Shown here one piece after another: positions 48,511 to 57,269 of a stretch of 64,000 nucleotides of DNA; position 1 is the stretch's first letter, and each line of letters begins with the position of its first letter. The DNA lies in the NCBI RefSeq assembly GCF_003073475.1, contig NZ_CP029033.1, positions 1,302,001-1,366,000 on the forward strand. The letters run 5' to 3'. The notes beneath the pieces are model-generated. The model saw only the letters and a list, made by a program, of their open reading frames with translations, was not told the DNA's origin and did not search any database. Origin of the DNA: Actinobaculum sp. 313 (GTDB taxonomy: Bacteria > Actinomycetota > Actinomycetes > Actinomycetales > Actinomycetaceae). A program made the position numbers and the translations under genes.

Positions 48511-49563
48511 ATGACTGGACGCAATGCGGATCGCCGTCGGGGCCCTTTCCGGGCGGGTGAAAGGGTACAACTGACCGATCCCAAGGGGCGGCAGTACACG
48601 ATTTCGCTGACGGAAGACGGCTACTTCCAATCAACTCGCGGTTCTTTTCGCCACAGTGAACTCATCGGTGCTGAAGAGGGAACTGTACTGACTACTAAGG
48701 AAGGGCGGCGTTTCCTCGCTCTGCGGCCGCTGGTGAGCGACTACGTGCTGTCAATGCCGCGCGGGGCAACCGTTATTTACCCGAAGGATGCGGCGCAAAT
48801 CGTGCATTTGGCGGATGTGTTCCCAGGAGCACGCGTTTTCGAAGCGGGCCTCGGCTCCGGGGCGCTGACGTTGTCGCTTTTGGCTGCGGTTGGGGATGAA
48901 GGCCAGGTTCTCTCCGCGGAGCGGCGGCCCGAGTTCGCCGAGATCGCGTTCGGCAATGTTTCCTCATGGTTTGGCCTGCAACCAACACAGTGGTCAATCG
49001 AAATAGGCGAGGCGGAGCAGATCCTCGCGAGTCAGCCAGAGGGCACATTCGATCACGTCATTCTGGATATGCTCGCACCCTGGGAGCTTATCTCGGCCGC
49101 AGCGCATACACTGCGGCCGGGCGGCGTGATACTTGCGTACGTGGCGACGACGACGCAGCTGTCGCGCTTTGTGGAGGAGCTGCGTGAGAGCGGCTGCTTC
49201 ACCGAGCCGAGCGCTTCAGAGACTCTGGTTCGCACGTGGCACCTGGAGGGACTGGCAGTTCGGCCCGATCATCGTATGATTGCGCACACAGGATTCCTCG
49301 CTGTTGCCCGCCGCATGGCGCCGAAGAACGCTCCACTGACACCGAAGCGCCGTCCGGCGAAAGCCGCCTACGCGGAGCCGCTCGTGTGGCAGGAAGATCT
49401 GGCGGAACGCGGTATTTCGCCGAAAAAGCTACGTCGGGTGCGGCGCGATGTGGCGCATCGCGCCGATGTGGAAGAGACCGGTACCTCCATACCCGGTCGG
49501 CACGGACGCGAGATCCGTGACCGTATCGAATGTGAGCTGCAAGAACGCGAGACTCAGGCCTAG
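48511..49563 (+). CDS. trmI: tRNA (adenine-58-N1)-methyltransferase TrmI
   Basis: TrmI methylates A58 in the T-loop of tRNAs using S-adenosylmethionine. The 350-residue protein has the N-terminal beta domain (MTGRNADRRRGPFRAGERVQ) and the Rossmann methyltransferase motif VFEAGLGSGALTLSLLAAVG near residue 110, then FDHVILDMLAPWE. It has a C-terminal basic extension of about 60 residues. The ATG at 48511 is chosen over the longer frame from 48457 because it matches the family start and the leaderless promoter. trmI upstream of mpa is a conserved actinobacterial order. Confidence 0.93.
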   Translation: MTGRNADRRRGPFRAGERVQLTDPKGRQYTISLTEDGYFQSTRGSFRHSELIGAEEGTVLTTKEGRRFLALRPLVSDYVLSMPRGATVIYPKDAAQIVHLADVFPGARVFEAGLGSGALTLSLLAAVGDEGQVLSAERRPEFAEIAFGNVSSWFGLQPTQWSIEIGEAEQILASQPEGTFDHVILDMLAPWELISAAAHTLRPGGVILAYVATTTQLSRFVEELRESGCFTEPSASETLVRTWHLEGLAVRPDHRMIAHTGFLAVARRMAPKNAPLTPKRRPAKAAYAEPLVWQEDLAERGISPKKLRRVRRDVAHRADVEETGTSIPGRHGREIRDRIECELQERETQA

Positions 49564-49567
49564 GCAC

Positions 49568-49599
49568 TAGAGTTGAGCGGTAGCGAAGGAAAGGTTGCG
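49568..49599 (+). promoter_or_regulatory. possible promoter and ribosome-binding site of mpa
   Basis: TAGAGT (49568-49573) may be a -10 with a start near 49580. GAAGGAAAGG follows before the ATG at 49600. Confidence 0.4.
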
Positions 49600-51315
49600 A
49601 TGTCCCAGACAGACTCCAGTGAACTGCGTGATGTGCGGCAGCAACTGGTCTCTCTTGAAGAGAAGAACCAGCGGCTGACCGCATCGCTTGTGGCCGCACG
49701 GGATCGTATCCGCGATCAGGCCGAACAACTCGATGCATTAGCGCGCCCACCGGCATCGTTTGCTACCTTCCTCGCTGCACACGAACAGGATCATTCTGTT
49801 GATGCCCTGGTTGCGGGGCGCAAGATGAATCTGGCCGCGGCGGTCACGTTGCCGCTGGGCTCCCTGCGTCCGGGGCAGGAGCTGCGGTTGAATGAGCAGC
49901 TTGTGGTGACGGATACAGCCGGGTACGAAGATACGGGCACAGTTGTCACGGTGGAGCTGGTTATCGATCCGCAGCGTGCATTGGTGAAGATTCATGCCGA
50001 TGATTCGCGGGTGCTGCGTATCTCCGGGCGCCTGGACGCAGAGCACCTGCGTGTGGGCGATACCGTCCTGGCAGATTTGCGCTCCGGATTCATTCTAGAA
50101 CACATCGAAAGGCCGGATGTTGAGCACCTGCTGCTGGAAGAGGTGCCGGATGTCTCCTACGAGGATATTGGTGGACTCGGCCCGCAGATTGAGGAGATCC
50201 GTGACAGCGTTGAGCTTCCCTTCGAGCAACCCGAGCTGTACCGCGAACATGGGCTCAAACCGCCCAAAGGGGTGCTGCTGTACGGGCCTCCCGGCTGCGG
50301 GAAGACACTGATCGCGAAGGCCGTCGCTACCTCGTTGGCCCACAATGCGGCCGAACGTACCGGTGCGGCGACGGCGCGATCATATTTCCTTAATATCAAG
50401 GGACCACAGCTGCTCGATAAGTACGTTGGCGAGACGGAACGTCAGATTCGCGAGATCTTCTCACGCGCGCGGGACAGGGCGGCACACGGTATCCCGGTTG
50501 TGATCTTCTTCGATGAGATGGAGGCACTTTTCCGCACACGTGGGTCGGGCATCTCCTCCGACGTCGAAACAACTGTGGTCCCCCAGCTGTTGGCGGAAGT
50601 AGATGGCGTTGAGAAACTGGACAACGTGATCGTCATTGGCGCTTCCAACCGGGAGGACATGATCGACCCGGCGATCCTGCGGCCGGGGCGTCTTGATGTG
50701 AAAGTGCGTATCGAGCGGCCCGATCACGCCGGATGTCTGGATATTCTTTCGAAGTACCTCACCGAGGAGTTGCCGTTGCACCAGGAGGTGCGCGCGGCCT
50801 ATCCCACCGCGAGTGAGGCAGCGGCGAGCCTGCGGCACGTCACCGTCGATACGCTGTACGCGCGTACTCCCGAAAATGAGTACGTCGAGGTGCACTACGC
50901 CGATGGAACCCGTGAAACGCTGTATATCGCGGACTTCGTCTCCGGAGCCATGTTGGCGGCAATCGTGGATCGCGCGAAGAAACTGGCGATTAAAGACCTT
51001 CTCTCCACCGGCGAGCGCGGATTGCGCAAGAAGCATCTGGTGGAGGCAGTGCACCAGGAGGTACGCGAGAACGAAGAACTCGCGACGATTGCGAATCCGG
51101 ACGAGTGGGCGCGTGTACACGGCCGTGGACAGGGCGAACGTATTGTTCATGTGCGGGCGCTGCTCACACGCGAAACGAATGGCCCGACCGGTTCCGGCGC
51201 GCAAGTCACCACCGAATCGACGGCGGCGGGTACGCCGCCCCGGCCACGCGCGATGGAGAAGGGATGGCTGACGATCCCGGACACAGGTGGGGTGAAACTG
51301 TGCCCGAGGGACTGA
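49600..51315 (+). CDS. mpa: Pup-dependent AAA ATPase (Mpa/ARC)
   Basis: This 571-residue hexameric AAA ATPase captures pupylated proteins by its coiled coils. Visible parts: a coiled coil (about residues 5-47), tandem OB folds (about 70-190), Walker A GPPGCGKT near 229, Walker B VIFFDEMEAL near 300 and the arginine-finger region LRPGRLDVKV. In proteasome-bearing species the C-terminus ends in GQYL, which docks into the 20S core. Here it ends TGGVKLCPRD with no Tyr near the end, and alternative frames give none either. This suggests it does not feed a proteasome, as described for Corynebacterium ARC. Confidence 0.94.
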   Translation: MSQTDSSELRDVRQQLVSLEEKNQRLTASLVAARDRIRDQAEQLDALARPPASFATFLAAHEQDHSVDALVAGRKMNLAAAVTLPLGSLRPGQELRLNEQLVVTDTAGYEDTGTVVTVELVIDPQRALVKIHADDSRVLRISGRLDAEHLRVGDTVLADLRSGFILEHIERPDVEHLLLEEVPDVSYEDIGGLGPQIEEIRDSVELPFEQPELYREHGLKPPKGVLLYGPPGCGKTLIAKAVATSLAHNAAERTGAATARSYFLNIKGPQLLDKYVGETERQIREIFSRARDRAAHGIPVVIFFDEMEALFRTRGSGISSDVETTVVPQLLAEVDGVEKLDNVIVIGASNREDMIDPAILRPGRLDVKVRIERPDHAGCLDILSKYLTEELPLHQEVRAAYPTASEAAASLRHVTVDTLYARTPENEYVEVHYADGTRETLYIADFVSGAMLAAIVDRAKKLAIKDLLSTGERGLRKKHLVEAVHQEVRENEELATIANPDEWARVHGRGQGERIVHVRALLTRETNGPTGSGAQVTTESTAAGTPPRPRAMEKGWLTIPDTGGVKLCPRD

Positions 51316-51330
51316 TCTAAGGAGTAATTC

Positions 51331-52896
51331 ATGACCGCGCGCCGTATCGTCGGCTTGGAGACCGAGTTCGGGATTCTCGCCCCGGCCGATCTGCAGGCAA
51401 ATCCGATTGTGTTGTCCACACGCATCGTCGATGCCCTCGGAGCCGAGTCCGCAGCCAGCGGCGGTGCCGGTGCCGTGCGCTGGGATTTCCATGGCGAAGA
51501 CCCACTCAGCGACGCGCGCGGCTATCGCATCGAACGAGCCGCCGCGCACCCCTCACAACTCACCGATGATCCGGAGTCGCTTGCGCCCTCGGGAGATGTG
51601 CCGCTGGAACATGTGCAACGGCGCAGCGAATTGCTCAGGCCGCGCGCGGCCAACGCTGTGCTAACCAATGGAGCCCGGCTCTACGTCGACCATGCACATC
51701 CGGAGTACTCCTCACCCGAAACGGCCACTCCGCGGGAGGCCGTGCTATGGGACAGGGCGGGCGAGTACCTGATGGCCGAGGGCATTGAGATACTTGATGG
51801 CGAAGTGGTGGTCTATAAGAACAACACCGACGGCAAGGGAGCATCCTATGGCGCGCACGAGAATTACCTCGTCCGGCGTGATGTTCCCTTCGCGGATATC
51901 ATCCGCTACCTCACGCCGTTCTTCATTACGCGGCCGGTGTTGTGCGGTGCCGGACGCGTTGGCCTCGGGCAACGCAGTGAGCAGCCCGGATTCCAGATCT
52001 CACAGCGTGCTGATTTCGTCGAGAACGACGTCGGTTTAGAGACTACTTTTGATCGGCCCATCATCAACACACGCGACGAGCCACATGCGGATGCGGCGCG
52101 TTATCGCCGCTTACACGTCATTGGTGGGGACGCCAATCTCTTCGATGCCTCGACTCTGCTGAAGGTCGGTGCGACGTCGTTGGTGTTGTGGCTGCTGGAG
52201 AGCGGTGATATACCGCTTGGGCTCGACTCGGTGCTGGTGGATAACCCCGTCGACCAGACCCGGCAGGTTTCTCACGATCCCACGTTACGTACGGTGCTTG
52301 ACATGCACGACGGAACAACGAAAACCGCACTGGATGTTCAGCAGATATACGTGGATGTTGTACGCGAAGAACTTGCCAAGCGGGGTGAACCGGACTTCGA
52401 CACCGCCGAAATCCTGCAACGCTGGCAATGGACCATAGATACTCTGCGAAGTGACATGTTCGCCGCTGCGTCACGAGTGGAGTGGGTGGCGAAGTACCAA
52501 CTGCTTGAATCCATGCGTGTGCGCAGCAACGCGCGGTGGGATGATGACAAACTGCGAGCGTTTGACTTACAGTGGCATGACTTGCGCCCGGAGCGGTCAA
52601 TTGTGCGTAAACTCGACGCGGCGGGAAAGGTGGAGCGGCTTTTCAGTCCCGCCGAGGTCTCCGCTGCCGTGACTCGGGCTCCCGAGAGCACACGGGCCTT
52701 CCTGCGCGGCGGACTGATTGCGCGTTTTCCGGGGCGTGTGGCCGCAGCGGGCTGGGACGGCGTCGTTCTTGATGCGGGTGAGCTGGTTCGTATTCCGACC
52801 ATTCATCCGGATCGGGCCACCAGGGCGCTGGTCGGGCAGATTCTTGATAATGCGAGCACGGTGGAGGAATTCCTCACCGGACTGACAAGCCGCTGA
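51331..52896 (+). CDS. dop: Pup deamidase/depupylase Dop
   Basis: Dop deamidates the C-terminal Gln of Pup to Glu and removes Pup from substrates. This 521-residue glutamine-synthetase-like protein has GLETEFG near residue 8 (metal-binding Glu), LYVDHAHPEYSSPE with the nucleophilic Asp, and KGASYGAHENYLVRR. The Ala/Gly-rich Dop-loop region is around residues 38-80. The start ATG at 51331 lies 15 bases after mpa with AAGGAG upstream. Pup in this genome ends in Gln, so Dop activity is required. Confidence 0.94.
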   Translation: MTARRIVGLETEFGILAPADLQANPIVLSTRIVDALGAESAASGGAGAVRWDFHGEDPLSDARGYRIERAAAHPSQLTDDPESLAPSGDVPLEHVQRRSELLRPRAANAVLTNGARLYVDHAHPEYSSPETATPREAVLWDRAGEYLMAEGIEILDGEVVVYKNNTDGKGASYGAHENYLVRRDVPFADIIRYLTPFFITRPVLCGAGRVGLGQRSEQPGFQISQRADFVENDVGLETTFDRPIINTRDEPHADAARYRRLHVIGGDANLFDASTLLKVGATSLVLWLLESGDIPLGLDSVLVDNPVDQTRQVSHDPTLRTVLDMHDGTTKTALDVQQIYVDVVREELAKRGEPDFDTAEILQRWQWTIDTLRSDMFAAASRVEWVAKYQLLESMRVRSNARWDDDKLRAFDLQWHDLRPERSIVRKLDAAGKVERLFSPAEVSAAVTRAPESTRAFLRGGLIARFPGRVAAAGWDGVVLDAGELVRIPTIHPDRATRALVGQILDNASTVEEFLTGLTSR

Positions 52897-52925
52897 GCGG
52901 CATACGACTGTGTAAGGAGGAAAGA

Positions 52926-53111
52926 ATGTCACAACAGGAGTTCGCACAGCCGAGGAGAACGGTTGAGGAACAAACAGAGACGGAACTACCGCAGGTACAG
53001 GTTTCCACCACGAGCAGCGAGGTTGATTCCCTGCTCGATGAGATTGACTCCGTTCTGGAGCAGAACGCATCCGCCTTTGTTCAGGGTTTTGTACAAAAGG
53101 GCGGTCAGTGA
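52926..53111 (+). CDS. pup: prokaryotic ubiquitin-like protein Pup
   Basis: This 61-residue protein is intrinsically disordered and rich in Glu, Gln and Ser. The C-terminal half (VDSLLDEIDSVLEQNASAFV) forms the helix bound by Mpa. It ends KGGQ, so the terminal Gln must be deamidated by Dop before ligation. AAGGAGGAAAG is an excellent ribosome-binding site for the ATG. Its stop overlaps the pafA start (GTGA), so no prcB or prcA gene sits between them. Confidence 0.96.
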   Translation: MSQQEFAQPRRTVEEQTETELPQVQVSTTSSEVDSLLDEIDSVLEQNASAFVQGFVQKGGQ

Positions 53112-54493
53112 TTCCGCGGCGAGTTATGGGCATAGAAACCGAATATGGTTTGACCTGTGCTCATACACAGGGCGCTGCGCCTCCACTCGATCCGGAGCAG
53201 GCGGCCCAAGAATTATTCGCCCCGATCATCGCCATGGGAAGGTCAACAAACAGTTTCCTAGCGAACGGAGGACGCCTCTACCTCGATGTGGGCGCACATC
53301 CCGAATATGCCACGGCGGAATGCGACGTATTGGTAGACCTCCTGGCAAATGACCGTGCCGGTGAGCTTCTATTTGCGGATCTTGCCGCACGGGCGAACGA
53401 GCATCTGGCCAATCAGGGCATTCCGGGGCGTATACACCTGTTCAAGAACAATAATGACGCCGAGGGAAACTCCTTCGGCTGCCACGAGAACTACTTGGTC
53501 CGACGTCGCTCGGATTTCCGAACTCGCATTTCGTCCATGCTTCCGTACTTTGTGACACGCCAAATCGTGGTGGGGGCGGGCCACTTGCGCCGAGAGGATG
53601 GCCGGGTGACGTTCGAGTTCTCACAGCGTGCCGATCAGATGTGGGATGCGATTTCATCGGCTTCTACGCGCTCGCGTCCGATGATCAATACGCGGGACGA
53701 GCCTCATGGCGACGCGGAGCTATACCGCCGTATGCACGTGATTGTTGGTGACTCGAATATCGCCCAAGCAACCACTGCACTCAAAATGGCTGCGACCGAG
53801 GCTCTTCTCATCATGATTGAGGACGGTGGAATCCTGCCGAATCTGACCCTGGCAGACCCCATGCGGGCGATTCGCGCCACGAGTGAGGATCTCACCGGCC
53901 GCGTTCCGCTCGAATTGGCGGCGGGAGGTACGGCCACGCCGTTGGAGATTCAACGCCGCATGCGCGACGCCGTCCTGCAGCATTTCGAACGCAAAGGGTA
54001 CCTGGCGGAGCTTGATGCCACGCGCCGGTACCTATTCGATTTGTGGGGACGAGCTCTCGACGCGGTGGAGGCGCAGGATCCGGCGAGTATTGCCACGGAA
54101 ATTGATTGGGCAGCCAAATTGTCTCTGCTGCGGCGCTACTGTGATCGGAGCGGACTGACGCTGGAGGATGCACGTATTGCTCGTCTCGACCTCGCCTACC
54201 ACGACATCACGGACCGTGGCCTGCGGGCAACCATGGAGCAATCGGGTCTGCTACGAACGCTACTGCCCGCGCACGCGGCGGAGAAGGCGATGAAGATGCC
54301 GCCGCAGACCACTCGCGCGAGAATCCGTGGAGAGTTTATTCGCGCCGCGCAGGCGCACCGGCGGGACTATATGGCCGACTGGATGAATCTGCGGTTGTTG
54401 GAGGCGCAGGGAACCCGCAGTGTGGTTTTGAAAGATCCGTTTGCGACGGTTGATGCACGCGCGGATGAACTCATGGCGCAGATTGCGGAATGA
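53108..54493 (+). CDS. pafA: Pup ligase PafA
   Basis: PafA attaches the gamma-carboxylate of Pup's C-terminal Glu to substrate lysines using ATP. This 461-residue glutamine-synthetase-fold protein has MGIETEYGL near residue 7 (metal site), LYLDVGAHPEYATAECD with the catalytic Asp, and NSFGCHENYLVRR. The GTG start overlaps the pup stop. It lies in the same operon as mpa, dop and pup, and its end overlaps the FKBP gene by 4 bases. Confidence 0.95.
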   Translation: MIPRRVMGIETEYGLTCAHTQGAAPPLDPEQAAQELFAPIIAMGRSTNSFLANGGRLYLDVGAHPEYATAECDVLVDLLANDRAGELLFADLAARANEHLANQGIPGRIHLFKNNNDAEGNSFGCHENYLVRRRSDFRTRISSMLPYFVTRQIVVGAGHLRREDGRVTFEFSQRADQMWDAISSASTRSRPMINTRDEPHGDAELYRRMHVIVGDSNIAQATTALKMAATEALLIMIEDGGILPNLTLADPMRAIRATSEDLTGRVPLELAAGGTATPLEIQRRMRDAVLQHFERKGYLAELDATRRYLFDLWGRALDAVEAQDPASIATEIDWAAKLSLLRRYCDRSGLTLEDARIARLDLAYHDITDRGLRATMEQSGLLRTLLPAHAAEKAMKMPPQTTRARIRGEFIRAAQAHRRDYMADWMNLRLLEAQGTRSVVLKDPFATVDARADELMAQIAE

Positions 54494-55344
54494 TGATCGC
54501 ACGCCACCGATTCCTTGCCATCCTCGCCGTCTGCATGATGGTTCTATCCGGATGCCAGAGTCCCAAGGGGGAGGGATCCGTGCGGGTCACCGGGGATTTT
54601 GGTGCTCCGGTCAGTATCACCATTGACGGCACCATCGCCGTTAAGGCGGTGACTACGGTGGTAATCACACAGGGCGACGGTCAAGAGGTCACCGAGGATT
54701 CGCCGGTGCTGCTGCGCGCCACTTCGTTCGATTCCCGCAGCGGCAGGGTGGTATCCGGCTACGAAACGGGAACCGTTCGCCTAACAACGGCGAACAAACA
54801 GGGCCTGGGCGATTTGGCGGACCAAGTCATCGGCCGCAGTGAGGGTAGTCGGCTCATCGTTGAAAGGCCGGGACTGGTACGCGATGACGAGAGCGCGGTT
54901 GAGATCGTCGTCGTCGATGTGCTGTACACGACGGCGTATGGCGAGGTAGAGGAATTGCCCGATCCTGCCCCCAGTGGCATGCCGACAATCGAACGCGGCG
55001 ACGGGGGAGGCCCGGCCATTACGGCCGGAGGCGGGGAGGTTCCGGAGCTCTCGGTTGTGCGAGTCGTTACCGGCACCGGTTCGCAGGTGTCTGTCGGCGA
55101 TGAGCTGGCACTGCAGTATTCGGTTGTCGACGGCAACGGTACGCTTATCGACACCACGTGGAATGGAACGGGCCCTGTGGCCGTGGATCTGAACTCGGTG
55201 ATGGAGGGCCTGCAGACAGGACTGGTAGATCAGCGAGTGGGATCCCGCGTGGTTGTGCTGATCCCCAGTTCTCTGGCCGCAGGAGAGGGAGACCGAGTCG
55301 CTGTGGTCGATATTCTCGCGGTTCTTGACGGCGACGCCGAATAA
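54490..55344 (+). CDS. FKBP-type peptidyl-prolyl isomerase lipoprotein
   Basis: This 284-residue protein begins with a lipoprotein signal (FLAILAVCMMVLSGC, lipobox LSGC with Cys near residue 18). Two FKBP-like segments follow: a degenerate one (about 30-150) and a clearer C-terminal one (LQYSVVDGNGTLIDTTWNG and GLVDQRVGSRVVVLIPSSL). Such proteins catalyse proline isomerisation at the cell surface. The gene follows pafA in many actinobacteria and overlaps it here (ATGA), though no functional tie to pupylation is established. Confidence 0.9.
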   Translation: MMIARHRFLAILAVCMMVLSGCQSPKGEGSVRVTGDFGAPVSITIDGTIAVKAVTTVVITQGDGQEVTEDSPVLLRATSFDSRSGRVVSGYETGTVRLTTANKQGLGDLADQVIGRSEGSRLIVERPGLVRDDESAVEIVVVDVLYTTAYGEVEELPDPAPSGMPTIERGDGGGPAITAGGGEVPELSVVRVVTGTGSQVSVGDELALQYSVVDGNGTLIDTTWNGTGPVAVDLNSVMEGLQTGLVDQRVGSRVVVLIPSSLAAGEGDRVAVVDILAVLDGDAE

Positions 55345-55423
55345 GGGTGCGCTTCGAGCGCGGCCTGCCTCGAGGCCGGTCGACCGAGCGTCAGGACGGC
55401 CCAGCGTGCTGGGAGTTGCGCGC

Positions 55424-55455
55424 CTTGCAGGGTGGAAGTCGGCGGTGCCTGCAAG
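55424..55455. terminator. hairpin between convergent FKBP and kinase genes
   Basis: An 8-bp perfect stem (CTTGCAGG 55424-55431 with CCTGCAAG 55448-55455) has a 16-base loop and no T run. Confidence 0.45.
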
Positions 55456-55472
55456 CGAGAGCGGCCTCTGGT

Positions 55473-56057
55473 TCAGGGCTTTCCGTCTACCCCCCAGTCC
55501 GCCAAACGCGGCGAGTCACGCTGTGCCAGAAGTGCATTTTCCTGGCGGCGCCAGATACTCCACCACGACTCGGACGACTCTCCTTCACGCACATCGACGC
55601 GGCGCCGTCGTTCCGCCTCGTCGCATTCGATCCATACCGTGCGATCCAGCAGTGGAGCACAGGCGGCGCTGCTGGCTCCCGACCCCACAAGTAAAAAGAG
55701 ACGGCACGTTCCCACAGCGGGAATGCGAACATGGGAATCCCAGCGCATAGCGTTCCAATCCCAGCGCCGCACATCGGCCCAGCCGTTCCGACGCAGCGGC
55801 GTCAATAGCTCGGTTGCGACGTTCTGGACCCCGGCCATCAGACCTTGCCAGCCGGGGATGAAGTCTTCCACTTCGGCAACTGCGAGCGCGTCAACTGAGC
55901 TGCGCAGAGATGCGGCGAGATGCCGCGCAAAAGTCGTTTTGCCTGCGCCGGAGTGGCCGTCGATGCCGACGGTGATACAGCGGCGCTGTGTCGTACTCAG
56001 CGCGATAACTTCCGCCGTGATATCTCGAATCGCGGTTGCAGCGGTCACCGGTATCAT
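55473..56057 (-). CDS. uridine kinase-like P-loop protein
   Basis: This 194-residue protein has a Walker A motif GIDGHSGAGKTTFA near residue 32 and resembles actinobacterial proteins annotated as uridine kinase or ATP-binding protein. WIECDEAERRRRVDVRE near the C-terminus fits a kinase lid region. The true substrate is unknown. I start at the ATG 56057, which has a leaderless -10 seven bases upstream; the frame extends further upstream into the divergent hisF region, which is unlikely to be coding on this strand. Confidence 0.85.
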   Translation of the reverse strand: MIPVTAATAIRDITAEVIALSTTQRRCITVGIDGHSGAGKTTFARHLAASLRSSVDALAVAEVEDFIPGWQGLMAGVQNVATELLTPLRRNGWADVRRWDWNAMRWDSHVRIPAVGTCRLFLLVGSGASSAACAPLLDRTVWIECDEAERRRRVDVREGESSESWWSIWRRQENALLAQRDSPRLADWGVDGKP

Positions 56058-56063
56058 GTCCTT

Positions 56064-56069
56064 ACTGTA
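56064..56069 (-). promoter_or_regulatory. -10 element of the leaderless kinase promoter
   Basis: On the minus strand TACAGT ends seven bases before the ATG at 56057. Confidence 0.6.
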
Positions 56070-56127
56070 TCCGCGGTAGGCTTGGTCGTTGTCCGGGATG
56101 TCATGATTGTGTAGCGAGAGGAGCACC

Positions 56128-56898
56128 ATGGCGGTAGCGATTCGGGTCATACCCTGTCTCGACGTGTCCGGCGGGCGTGTGGTGAAGGGTGTGAACTTCC
56201 GGAATCTGCGCGATGCGGGCGATCCGGTGGAGCTTGCCAACGCCTACAACCGCGACGGTGCAGACGAGATCACTTTTTTGGATGTCTCTGCCACCAAAGA
56301 GGGCCGCGGAACTATGGTGGATGTTGTACGGCGTACGGCCGACGAGGTGTTCGTCCCGCTGACGGTGGGCGGTGGCATTCGCAGCGTTGCGGACGTACGG
56401 TCGTTATTGGAAGCGGGGGCGGACAAGATTGAAATCAACAGCGCCGCAGTCGCGCGCCCGGAACTGATTACGGAGATCGCCGACCAATTCGGAAGTCAGG
56501 TCGTCGTACTTTCACTTGATATGCGGCGGGTGACGGGTGACACTCAAACGCCGTCCGGGTACGAGGTGACAACACATGCCGGGCGGCAGGGAACCGGGAT
56601 TGACGGATTGGAGTGGGCGCACCGCGGCCAAGAGCTGGGCGCGGGTGAGATCCTGCTGAACTCTATGGACGCCGATGGTACCGAAGGAGGCTTCGACATC
56701 GAGATGACAACCGCCGTTCGCGAGTGTGTGAGCATACCGCTTATCGCCTCGGGCGGAGCCGGTCGGGTGGAGGACTTTGTGGCGGCCGCCCGCGCTGGGG
56801 CCGATGCCGTACTGGCGGCATCCGTGTTTCACTTCGGCACGCTCACAATTTCGCAGGTCAAGGCCGCCTTACGTACCAGCGGATTCGAGGTGCGTTGA
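56128..56898 (+). CDS. hisF: imidazole glycerol phosphate synthase, cyclase subunit HisF
   Basis: HisF combines PRFAR with ammonia from HisH to give imidazole glycerol phosphate. This 256-residue TIM barrel starts [21 protein letters not shown], with the catalytic Asp in CLDV, and has LTVGGGIRS and the second catalytic Asp in [16 protein letters not shown] precedes the ATG at 56128. The stop overlaps the hisI start (TGATG). hisF and hisI share a tight cluster with the trp genes. Confidence 0.96.
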   Translation: MAVAIRVIPCLDVSGGRVVKGVNFRNLRDAGDPVELANAYNRDGADEITFLDVSATKEGRGTMVDVVRRTADEVFVPLTVGGGIRSVADVRSLLEAGADKIEINSAAVARPELITEIADQFGSQVVVLSLDMRRVTGDTQTPSGYEVTTHAGRQGTGIDGLEWAHRGQELGAGEILLNSMDADGTEGGFDIEMTTAVRECVSIPLIASGGAGRVEDFVAAARAGADAVLAASVFHFGTLTISQVKAALRTSGFEVR

Positions 56899-57269
56899 TG
56901 GAAGACGTGCTTCCCAGCCGCATCGCCTCCCGCGTCAGGTTCGACGCGGCTGGCCTGTTACCCGCAGTGATCCGCGATGCCACCGGCCACGATGTTCTAA
57001 TGGTCGGGTATATGAATGAGGTCGCCCTCGCTCGCACACTGACCAGCGGTAGAGTGTGGTTCTGGTCCCGGTCGCGGCAGGAATACTGGCGTAAGGGAGA
57101 TACCTCCGGGCATATTCAACTGGTACGTCGTGTTCAGCTCGACTGCGACGGCGACTGTGTGCTTGTGGATGTCATCCAGGTGGGGGCCGCCTGCCATACG
57201 GGAACACGAAGCTGTTTCGATGCGGGAGGGGACCTGCCGATCACCGGTTTGATTGAGGGGGAACAATGA
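56898..57269 (+). CDS. hisI: phosphoribosyl-AMP cyclohydrolase
   Basis: HisI opens the adenine ring of phosphoribosyl-AMP in histidine synthesis. This 123-residue protein has the family signatures [20 protein letters not shown] and [18 protein letters not shown], plus the zinc-binding DCDGDC and [12 protein letters not shown]. The separate HisE domain is absent. The start overlaps the hisF stop, and its stop overlaps trpE (ATGA), coupling histidine and tryptophan genes. Confidence 0.95.
   Translation: MEDVLPSRIASRVRFDAAGLLPAVIRDATGHDVLMVGYMNEVALARTLTSGRVWFWSRSRQEYWRKGDTSGHIQLVRRVQLDCDGDCVLVDVIQVGAACHTGTRSCFDAGGDLPITGLIEGEQ

Noticed and set aside
51290-51330. A hidden proteasome-docking C-terminus of Mpa revealed by a frameshift
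   Set aside because: The other two frames near the stop end in PEGLI or stop early; none yields a Tyr-containing tail, so a base error would not restore GQYL.
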